Of a stretch of DNA of 19,705 bases, positions 14,396-19,705 are shown in pieces. The stretch spans positions 1-19,705 of the forward strand of contig JAYWAO010000024.1 of the NCBI GenBank assembly GCA_043782365.1. Reading direction: 5' to 3'. The position numbers and the translations under genes were made by a program. Under the pieces are notes generated by a model. It searched no databases. It had not been told where the DNA came from and was given only the letters and a program-made list of their open reading frames with translations. Each line of letters begins with the position of its first letter. Position 1 is the stretch's first letter. The stretch comes from CAIWCD01 sp043782365. GTDB taxonomy: Bacteria; Myxococcota; Myxococcia; Myxococcales; 40CM-4-68-19.

Positions 14396-14755
14396 CTACC
14401 CGGCGCCGAGCCTCGCCTGCTCGGCCCGCAGCAGCGCGCAGGCGTCGTCGAAGGCCGCACGCAGCGCCGCCGTGCCCGCCAGCACCTCGGCGAGGTTGCC
14501 CGCGCGCGCCGAGCGCTCGAGCGCTCCCGACAGCGCAGCCAGATCGGTCGCGCCGAAGGTGCCGGCGCTGCCGCGGATCGAGTGGAGCTCCCGCTCGACT
14601 GCCTTCGCGTCGGCGGCGGCGAGCGCCTCCGAGAGCGCGGCGAACCGCTTGGGCGTGCCGTCAAAGAACATCCCGACGAGCTCTCCGAGGAGCCCGCCGC
14701 CCGTCTCCTGGTCGAGCAGCACGATCTGCTGCAGCGCCGAGGGGTCGATCGCCAT
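14396..14755 (-). CDS. Hpt-domain histidine phosphotransfer protein
   Basis: Stand-alone four-helix phosphotransfer protein of 119 residues, expected to relay phosphate between a hybrid kinase and a response regulator. The phosphorylatable His is H58 in ELHSIRGSAGTFGATDL, matching the HxxKGxxxxxG signature except that the usual Lys is Arg. Upstream helices (LLGELVGMFFDGTPKRFAALSEAL) and the downstream helix LAALSGALERSARAG fit the family. A GAGGTGA ribosome binding site precedes ATG 14755 by about 6 bases. It diverges from the protease gene across a 60-base region and lies upstream of ndh. No cognate hybrid kinase is in the window. The nearby REC-GGDEF protein has a degenerate receiver, so it is a poor candidate partner. 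Confidence 0.88.
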   Translation of the reverse strand: MAIDPSALQQIVLLDQETGGGLLGELVGMFFDGTPKRFAALSEALAAADAKAVERELHSIRGSAGTFGATDLAALSGALERSARAGNLAEVLAGTAALRAAFDDACALLRAEQARLGAG

Positions 14756-14786
14756 CCGCAGTCACCTCTGCGCTACAGTCGCCAAG

Positions 14787-14802
14787 GCTCCACGATTGGA
14801 GC
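14787..14802. promoter_or_regulatory. Small dyad in the Hpt/protease divergent region
   Basis: GCTCCA-CGAT-TGGAGC is a perfect 6-base-arm inverted repeat in the 60 bases between the divergent Hpt and protease genes, just before the protease ribosome binding site (GAGAGGAG, 14803-14810). It could be an operator or a short 5' leader hairpin. Evidence is symmetry and position only. Confidence 0.3.
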
Positions 14803-14815
14803 GAGAGGAGTTTCG

Positions 14816-16066
14816 ATGCAGCCCGTGGGCTCTCCCTTGAAGGTCGCCGCACTCGCCGCACTGGTCGCCGTCGGTTTGCCCGCTCGCGCGGACGAGATCG
14901 ACTACAAGAAACTGTACGCCAAGGCGGGCCCCGCCGTCGTGCTGATCTACGGCGAGCAGGGCGAGAAGGGCTCGGTCGGCACGGGCTCGATCATCCGCGA
15001 GGACGGCCTCGTCGTCTCCAACGCCCACGTGATCTTGAACCACGACACGGGCAAGCCGTTCGAGAAGCTGTTCATCTTCTTGAAGCCCGAGAAGATCACC
15101 GGCGCCAACACCGACGACCTCAAGCGAGGCTATCCGGCCCAGTGGATCTCGTACTCGGCCGACCTCGACCTCGCCATCCTGCGCATCGTCAACCCCCCGG
15201 CGAACCTGCCCGTGCTGCAGCTCTCCGACGACAGCAAGGTGGGGGTGGGCGAGGCCACCGCGGCCATCGGCCACCCCGAGCACGGCGCCAAGTGGAGCCT
15301 GACCACCGGCCGCATCGGCGGCGAGTGGAACGACTTCGAGGGCGTGAAGGGCAAGGACGTCTACCAGATGGAGACGAGCGTCAACCGCGGCAACTCCGGC
15401 GGCCCGCTCCTCGACGGCAACGGCTTCCTGGTGGGCATCAACACCTCGATCGCGCGCCGCTCGGCGGACGGCCTCGCCATCACGGGCATCAACTTCGCCA
15501 TCAAGAGCAGCGTGGTGCGCAAGTGGATCAGCCAGCGCAGCGAGCCGATCGCGGCGGCGCCCGAGGCGAACCCGCCCGCGCAGGCGATGGCCGTGGCCCG
15601 CAACGATCCGCCCCCGGCCGCGCCCCCGACCGCGCAGCCAGCCGCGCAGCAGCAGGCCCAGCCCGCCGCCCAGCAGCAGATGCAGGCCTCGGAGCCGGAG
15701 GCGCAGCCCGCTGCGCAGCCGCAAGCCCCGCCCGCGGCGACGCCCGTCGCGCCGCCGTCGCCGCCGTCTGCCGCGGCGGTGGCCAAGGCGCAGCCGCCGC
15801 AGGTGACCCAGGAGCAGAAGGTGGCCAAGGCGACGCTGCCGCGCCCACCCGCGCCCACCACCACGGTGCCGCCGCCCGCGCGCGGGCAGGAGGTTGTCAC
15901 CATCTCGGCCGCGCTGCCGCCGCCCGCCCCCGAGAAGGCGCGTGGGTTCACCACGCGCGAGCGGTCGGGCCGCGTGCTCTCGCCGATGGACCTGGTGAAG
16001 GAGCACGCGAGCGAGGCGTTCGACGATCTCGAGCGCGAGGCGCAGAAGCACAAGGCGAAGAAGTAG
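14816..16066 (+). CDS. Secreted trypsin-like serine protease (HtrA/S1C type) without PDZ domain
   Basis: Exported protease of 416 residues. The N-terminal signal peptide is hydrophobic (VAALAALVAVGLPARA, cleavage likely after ARA near residue 25). The protease domain (about 30-235) shows the full triad: His71 in VVSNAHVI, Asp118 in ADLDLAIL and Ser194 in NRGNSGGPLLD. The PDZ domain of DegP/DegS-type HtrA proteins is absent. Instead about 110 residues rich in Pro, Ala and Gln follow (about 242-355), then a charged tail ending EREAQKHKAKK. ATG 14816 is chosen because GAGAGGAG lies 5 bases upstream and the signal peptide begins there, although the frame is open further upstream. Substrates are unknown; the periplasm or cell surface is the likely site of action. 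Confidence 0.9.
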   Translation: MQPVGSPLKVAALAALVAVGLPARADEIDYKKLYAKAGPAVVLIYGEQGEKGSVGTGSIIREDGLVVSNAHVILNHDTGKPFEKLFIFLKPEKITGANTDDLKRGYPAQWISYSADLDLAILRIVNPPANLPVLQLSDDSKVGVGEATAAIGHPEHGAKWSLTTGRIGGEWNDFEGVKGKDVYQMETSVNRGNSGGPLLDGNGFLVGINTSIARRSADGLAITGINFAIKSSVVRKWISQRSEPIAAAPEANPPAQAMAVARNDPPPAAPPTAQPAAQQQAQPAAQQQMQASEPEAQPAAQPQAPPAATPVAPPSPPSAAAVAKAQPPQVTQEQKVAKATLPRPPAPTTTVPPPARGQEVVTISAALPPPAPEKARGFTTRERSGRVLSPMDLVKEHASEAFDDLEREAQKHKAKK

Positions 16067-16068
16067 TC

Positions 16069-16090
16069 ACCGCGCGCCATCCAGCGCGGT
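16069..16090 (+). terminator. Possible stem-loop terminator after the protease gene
   Basis: ACCGCGC (16069-16075) pairs perfectly with GCGCGGT (16084-16090) across an 8-base loop, starting 3 bases after the protease stop. No T-tract follows, so it is not a canonical intrinsic terminator. It may be a pausing or mRNA-stabilising hairpin between the protease and the next gene. Confidence 0.35.
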
Positions 16091-16121
16091 ATCGTCCCGG
16101 CCGAACGAGTGAGGTCGCCGG

Positions 16122-17669
16122 GTGAGCCGAATGAGCGTGCCGTTGCCCCTGCTGCAGACCCCTCCGCGGCCGCTCGCCGCGCGGCCCGGAGAGCTGGTCA
16201 CCTCGGAGCCGATGCTGCGGTTCCAGTGCAACCAGAAGGGGTGCTGCTGCCAGGGGTGGACCATCCCGCTGCAGCTGGAGGATTTCGTCCGCCTGCACCA
16301 GGCGCTGCCCGAGCAGGAGCGGCAGGGCCTCGCGAGCGGCATGGAGGTGGTGGTCTCGCCCAACGACACCGCGGCGCAGGAAGCGGCCGAGGAAGAGGCG
16401 GCGGTGGCAGCCTGGGCCGACCCGACGTTGGGCGCCGAGCAGGCCGCCAAGGCTGCGCTCGCGGGCGCTGCCGAGGCGCGGGCGATCCGCGCGGCGCTCG
16501 GGCAGCCCGAGCCCGAAGCAGCGGGTAATACTCTTTCTCCAGCAGCGGCCGCTCCAGCGCCGCCGGGGAGCGCAGCGCTCCCGTCGCTCGGCCCGGCGTT
16601 CGCGGCCCCGTCGATGGCGCTGCCCTCACTGGCCGCGGCGGCCGGCGCGCACCACACGCTGCACTCGATCCGCCTCGGAAAAGTGGGCCCTGACCATGAC
16701 GCCTGCCGGTTCCTCTCGCAGGGCGGCGGCTGCGACGTGCACGCCCGCTTCGGGCTCTGGGCGCTGCCCGACCTCTGCGTCGACTTCCCGTCGTTCGGCT
16801 ACCGGGTGCCCGGGCACGACGCGGTCGAGCTGTGGTGGGACCCGATCTGCCCCGAGGTGATCCGGCAGCTCGACGAGTCCGCAGCGCCGCTCGCCCTCCA
16901 CCGCAGCGCCCCCGGCTCCAAGGTGTGGGACGACGCCGCGCTCGCGCTGCGCGTGAACAACGCCACCGAGTCGCTCAAGGCCCACGTGCGCGGCGGCGCC
17001 GTCACCCGGCCCGAGCTGGAGCACCTGCGCGAGGAGTCGCTGCGGGCGCTCGCGGTCCCGGGGCGCACCGCGCATGCGGCCCTCTCGGCCGTCATGTCCG
17101 GATACCAGCGGCTGCAGCCCGGGCGCGTCCAAGAGTTCCGCGCCGAGGAGCCGCAGGACCCGCTCCCGTTCCTGGCGTTCCTCGGCGGCTGCGTCGGCGC
17201 CCACGGCGCGCCGATCCTGGTCTGGTCGCTGCGGAACTACCGGCGCTTCGTCCACGCGGTGGACGTCTCGCCGGTCCTCGACGACCCGCAGACGGGCGCC
17301 TTCTTCGGCCACGCGCTCGAGGAGTGGGGGCCCTGCATCGACGCCAGCGTCGGCCCGCGTGAGGAGCTGATCCGCCCGCTGGCGCTGCGCTGGCTCGGGC
17401 ACCGGTTCGGAATGCCCTACATCAACCAGACCGGCGACCTGCGCGCGGCGGCCGACATCGTGGCGATGATGTACGGCACCTCGCTGCGGTATGCGGCCGC
17501 GCTGGCGGCGGCGCTGCGGCGCGACCTGGACCGGCCGCTGTATCAAGTGGCGATCGGCGCGAGCGAATACTTCTATCGCTCGTTCACCTTCCAGCGGGAG
17601 TCGCTGCCGTGGTTTGCCTCGGCGGACACGTACCGGGCGGCGCTGCATAGGGTGACCTCGGCGGAGTGA
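16122..17669 (+). CDS. YkgJ-family Cys-cluster protein with Ala/Pro-rich insert
   Basis: Protein of 515 residues in the YkgJ (zinc/iron-chelating, FliB-like) family. The N-terminal metal motif is FQCNQKGCCCQGWTIPL with Cys36 and Cys41-43. A second Cys set follows as CRFLSQGGGCDVHARFG...LPDLCVDFP (Cys195, 204, 219). Between them lies an insert of roughly 100 residues (about 70-178), very rich in Ala, Glu and Pro, that separates two motifs normally closer together. It contains the AGNTLS peptide encoded by AT-rich islet C. The C-terminal half (about 240-515) is helical and resembles FliB-type proteins only loosely. The reaction is unknown; lysine N-methylation is suggested for FliB relatives but unproven here. 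GTG 16122 has GAGG 7 bases upstream; ATG 16131 is the alternative. Confidence 0.82.
   Translation: MSRMSVPLPLLQTPPRPLAARPGELVTSEPMLRFQCNQKGCCCQGWTIPLQLEDFVRLHQALPEQERQGLASGMEVVVSPNDTAAQEAAEEEAAVAAWADPTLGAEQAAKAALAGAAEARAIRAALGQPEPEAAGNTLSPAAAAPAPPGSAALPSLGPAFAAPSMALPSLAAAAGAHHTLHSIRLGKVGPDHDACRFLSQGGGCDVHARFGLWALPDLCVDFPSFGYRVPGHDAVELWWDPICPEVIRQLDESAAPLALHRSAPGSKVWDDAALALRVNNATESLKAHVRGGAVTRPELEHLREESLRALAVPGRTAHAALSAVMSGYQRLQPGRVQEFRAEEPQDPLPFLAFLGGCVGAHGAPILVWSLRNYRRFVHAVDVSPVLDDPQTGAFFGHALEEWGPCIDASVGPREELIRPLALRWLGHRFGMPYINQTGDLRAAADIVAMMYGTSLRYAAALAAALRRDLDRPLYQVAIGASEYFYRSFTFQRESLPWFASADTYRAALHRVTSAE
16524..16537. repeat. AT-rich islet C (AGTRTTAC family, encodes AGNTLS)
   Basis: GGTAATACTCTTTC lies in the Ala-rich insert of the YkgJ-family gene, encoding AGNTLS with the preceding GCG codon. 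It is 13 of 14 identical to islet B (3456-3469). Its reverse strand contains AGTATTAC, as does islet A. Confidence 0.45.
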
Positions 17670-17714
17670 GCGTGATTCGCTCGCTACTGCCGCGGCGCGC
17701 GCAGCGACAGCTGC

Positions 17715-18116
17715 TCACATGTCTTGCCGTTTTGCTGTCGTCCGCGTCCCCCCGAAACGCCGCGTGCCCGGCCAGCGCGGGGCTGGTCGGGCACGGGATA
17801 CCGCGCGATATCCGACTCGCTTACGGGGAATGTCGACCGAGGCGTACAGGGTGGTGAACTTCGAGTACTCGAGGTCGAAGAGGCCGTCCGGGACGCCGTC
17901 ATCCGGGGGCTCGGTCGGCTCGACCGCGGAGACGATCGGACCCCAGGGGTTGCGCAGCTGGATGTAGACCTTGCCGGCCTTCCGGACCACGCCGCGCAGC
18001 GTGTAGCAGTGGTCGGCGTAGACGCCCGTCCCGTCGTAGTTCACGCCGTCGTGCTCGCCGTGGGTGCAGGCGACCTGGGCGCGGCTGGTCTTGCCCGCGG
18101 CCTCGATGGCAGCCAC
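17715..18116 (-). pseudogene. 5'-truncated calpain-family cysteine protease remnant
   Basis: This 133-codon frame encodes only the C-terminal half of a calpain-type (C2) catalytic domain. The catalytic His is H36 in GVYADHCYTLRGV and the catalytic Asn is N56 in YIQLRNPWG. The end-of-domain pattern DGLFDLEYSKFTTLYASVDI follows. The N-terminal half with the catalytic Cys is absent. The frame stays open upstream of the nominal GTG (18116) but runs straight into the 3' end of the radical SAM gene, so the rest has been lost. The last 35 residues are Arg/Pro-rich and unlike calpain; they span a strong hairpin at 17763-17795. A short functional protein is possible but unlikely, since it would lack the nucleophile. 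Confidence 0.8.
17763..17795. terminator. Long GC-rich hairpin between convergent transcripts
   Basis: CGTGCCCGGCCAGC (17763-17776) pairs with GCTGGTCGGGCACG (17782-17795) over a 5-base loop: 14 pairs with one G-T. It lies between the end of the YkgJ-family gene (+) and the calpain domain (-). No T-tract follows on either strand, so a bidirectional terminator is possible but not proven. Confidence 0.45.
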
Positions 18117-18144
18117 GGCTCGGTCCGGTAAGCTGATCGGCGCT

Positions 18145-19206
18145 CTAGAGCAACCTCAGCTGCTCCCCCGCCTTGGGCGGCCTGCGAAAGGTGGTGGGCC
18201 AGTCCAGCTCGCCCATCGTCCGCTCGCGGTCGCGGTGGTGGAGCCCCACCTTCTTGCAGGTCTGCGCGAAGAGCACTCCCGCGGCGTCTGCCAGCGGACC
18301 CTCGCCGCGGCCGCGCACCCCGTATCTAGAGTCATACAATTGCCCCCCGCGCGCCTGCCGCACACGCGAGAGCACTTTTTCTGCGCGCAGCGGGAGCGCC
18401 GCGCGCAGGCGCTCCCCGAACACCACCGCGACCGGTCCGGGCAGCCGCAGGAAGACGTACCCCGCGTGCCGCGCGCCCGCGTCCTTGGCGGCCTGGAGGA
18501 GCTCGCCGAGGTCGTCGTCGGTGATCCCGGGGATGAACGGCGCGACCATCAGAGTGACCTCGAGCCCGGCTGCCGCGAGCCGCTCGATGGTCTTCATCCG
18601 CCGCTGCGGGGTGGCCACGAACGGCTCGATCGCGTGCGCCTCCGCGCGCCGCCAGATGGGGATGGAGATGGCCACCGAGACGCGGGCCACCTTCTGCAGC
18701 TCGAGGAGCAGGTCGAGGTCGCGCTCGATCAGCGGCGCCTTGGTGATGATACCGACGGGATTTCGGTAATCGACGCACGCTTGCAGGCAGCCGCGGGTGA
18801 GCCGATAGCTCGCCTCCAGCGGTTGGTAGCAGTCGGTGACGCCGGAGAAGGCGATCAGGTCGCCTTTCCACGACGGCTTCTCGAAGGCGGCGCGCAGCAG
18901 GCTGGCAGCCTGTGGCTTGACGGTGATCTTGCGGTCGAAGTCGGTGCCCGCGCCGAGCCCCAGGTATTCGTGGGTGGGCCGCGCGTAGCAGTAGGCGCAG
19001 GCGTGGAAGCAGCCGCGGTACGGATTCACCGAGTAGCTGAACGGGAGGTCGGGCGAGTCGTTGCTGGAGAGGATCTCGCGGGTGTGGTCCTCGTAGACCT
19101 CGAGCTTCGCGCTGGGGATCTCGTCGAGGTACTCGATGGAGGAGGAGGCCCACGGGTTCGGCGGGTTGGAGATGGCCTGGAGGTCCACGGGCGGGAAGGT
19201 ATCCAC
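18145..19206 (-). CDS. PA0069-like radical SAM protein
   Basis: Radical SAM enzyme of 353 residues in the COG1533 (SplB-related) group often named PA0069 or Rv2578c family. The [4Fe-4S] motif is RGCFHACAYCYARPTHEYLG with Cys66, Cys70 and Cys73 (CxxxCxxC). The N-terminal NPYRGC context, the ITVKPQAASLLRAAF segment, IAFSGVTDCYQPLE and the TKAPLIERDLDLL strand are typical. The C-terminus (WPTTFRRPPKAGEQLRLL) looks complete. The substrate is unknown; DNA photoproduct repair is known only for the distant SplB group. GTG 19206 gives a family-like N-terminus, but no Shine-Dalgarno is visible, and a C8 run (19231-19238) lies 25 bases upstream. The gene probably belongs with no neighbour: 176 bases separate it from cyaY. 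Confidence 0.9.
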   Translation of the reverse strand: MDTFPPVDLQAISNPPNPWASSSIEYLDEIPSAKLEVYEDHTREILSSNDSPDLPFSYSVNPYRGCFHACAYCYARPTHEYLGLGAGTDFDRKITVKPQAASLLRAAFEKPSWKGDLIAFSGVTDCYQPLEASYRLTRGCLQACVDYRNPVGIITKAPLIERDLDLLLELQKVARVSVAISIPIWRRAEAHAIEPFVATPQRRMKTIERLAAAGLEVTLMVAPFIPGITDDDLGELLQAAKDAGARHAGYVFLRLPGPVAVVFGERLRAALPLRAEKVLSRVRQARGGQLYDSRYGVRGRGEGPLADAAGVLFAQTCKKVGLHHRDRERTMGELDWPTTFRRPPKAGEQLRLL

Positions 19207-19382
19207 TGAACGCGCGTGCAGTCAAGGTGACCCCCCCCGGCCTTCAGCCCGGGTCGAGCAGCCCCGGCAGCTCCTTCGTTGACCAGCCGCGCCGGCAGCT
19301 TGCGGTACTGCGCGCATGGTGGCGGCGTGTAGCGGCGATGGAGCTACGGGTCAATCGAAGCAGGCCGCGTCGTTGTGCCGCC
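19207..19382. other. Intergenic region between cyaY and the radical SAM gene
   Basis: No gene is recognised here. It contains a C8 run (19231-19238) within a weak hairpin formed by GACCC (19229-19233) and GGGTC (19251-19255). On the minus strand one frame reads AQYRKLPARLVNEGA, which I could not assign to any family. It may be a promoter/leader for the radical SAM gene or decayed coding DNA. Confidence 0.4.
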
Positions 19383-19703
19383 TTATCGGTGCAAGCTGAC
19401 GTCACGCCCCAACTTCCGCCCCGTCGCCCCCTCGAGCTTCGCCCACAGCTCCTCGCCGCCCTTCGTATCGAGCCACCGCCCCGACTTCTCGTCGTAGTCG
19501 AAGTGGCTCGCGCTCATCTCGGCCGAGACCCAGACCTGCCGCGCCGCCCGGTGCGAGTTGATCACGAAGACGGCGCCGTCCTCGAACTCCACCGTGAGCA
19601 CGTCGCCGGTCGAGTCCACCTCCAGCTCGCCGAGATCGCAGAAGGCCTTCTCCAGCAGCGAAAGCTGGTCGTGGGCCGCCTGCTCGAAGCCTTGCTCATC
19701 CAT
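19383..19703 (-). CDS. cyaY: Frataxin-family iron-sulfur protein CyaY
   Basis: Small cytoplasmic iron-binding protein of 106 residues that modulates Fe-S cluster assembly by the IscS machinery. The frataxin pattern is clear: an acidic first helix (DEQGFEQAAHDQLSLLEKAF), the strand DVLTVEFEDGAVFVINSHRAARQVWVSAEMSASHFDYDEKSGRWLD, and the C-terminal helix EELWAKLEGATGRKLG. The length matches bacterial CyaY. The ATG at 19703 lies two bases from the window edge, so the ribosome binding site and any operon partner are outside the window. The hypothesis that a longer upstream start exists cannot be tested here. Confidence 0.94.
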   Translation of the reverse strand: MDEQGFEQAAHDQLSLLEKAFCDLGELEVDSTGDVLTVEFEDGAVFVINSHRAARQVWVSAEMSASHFDYDEKSGRWLDTKGGEELWAKLEGATGRKLGRDVSLHR

Positions 19704-19705
19704 CG

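Noticed and set aside
17666..17857. 63-residue plus-strand frame starting in a GTGA overlap with the YkgJ-family stop, with a signal-like hydrophobic stretch
   Set aside because: It lies mostly antisense to the calpain remnant and the hairpin, has Arg-rich low-complexity sequence, and no ribosome binding site of its own; the overlap could be chance.
18064..19209. Long open frame antisense to the radical SAM gene
   Set aside because: GC-rich genes leave long antisense frames; the translation has no domain, while the minus strand encodes a clear radical SAM protein.
19229..19255. Intrinsic terminator for cyaY
   Set aside because: The stem is interrupted and no T-tract follows on the minus strand.

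Overview
The window is uniformly GC-rich bacterial DNA with strong G/C third-position bias. Genes are tightly packed and often start with GTG or TTG. Several co-directional neighbours overlap by 4 bases (GTGA, ATGA or TTGA). The gene families (DUF4476 lipoprotein, calpain-type protease fragment, YkgJ-type Cys protein, PDZ-less trypsin-like protease, PA0069-like radical SAM protein, type III polyketide synthase with a fatty acyl-AMP ligase) suggest a myxobacterium or related Myxococcota. That taxonomic reading is inference from gene content. No rRNA, tRNA, CRISPR array, intact IS element or phage gene was seen.

Region 1 (244-5392, +) is the most interesting: a compact five-gene lipid-polyketide operon. 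It encodes a type III polyketide synthase, an ICMT-family methyltransferase, a stand-alone acyl carrier protein, a fatty acyl-AMP ligase and an FAD-dependent monooxygenase. The last four genes are linked by 4-base stop/start overlaps. The predicted route is fatty acid activation as acyl-AMP, loading on the ACP, extension and cyclisation by the synthase to an alkylresorcinol or alkylpyrone, then methylation and ring hydroxylation. A strong dyad (186-229) lies just before the first ribosome binding site.

Region 2 (5442-7015, -) pairs a DUF482/COG3146 acyltransferase-like gene with clpS (N-degron adaptor), again with a GTGA overlap. Region 3 (7169-11853, +) diverges from it: DUF4476 lipoprotein, ABC exporter half-transporter, small two-helix membrane protein, RsmB-type rRNA m5C methyltransferase, and an SUI1/YciH translation factor.

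Region 4 (11950-14755) holds a REC-GGDEF protein with a degenerate receiver. It converges on and overlaps a type II NADH dehydrogenase, which lies downstream of an Hpt phosphotransfer protein. Region 5 (14816-17669, +) holds a secreted PDZ-less trypsin-like protease and a YkgJ-type Cys protein with an Ala/Pro-rich insert. Region 6 (17715-19703, -) has a truncated calpain remnant, a PA0069-like radical SAM protein and frataxin (cyaY).

Overlaid on this are short AT-rich islets inside very GC-rich genes. The word AGTRTTAC occurs at four places, two of which encode the same hexapeptide AGNTLS in unrelated proteins. A 16-base near-palindrome, CGGTTACCGAWTCGGT, occurs twice. These islets and the polyketide operon are the main leads.
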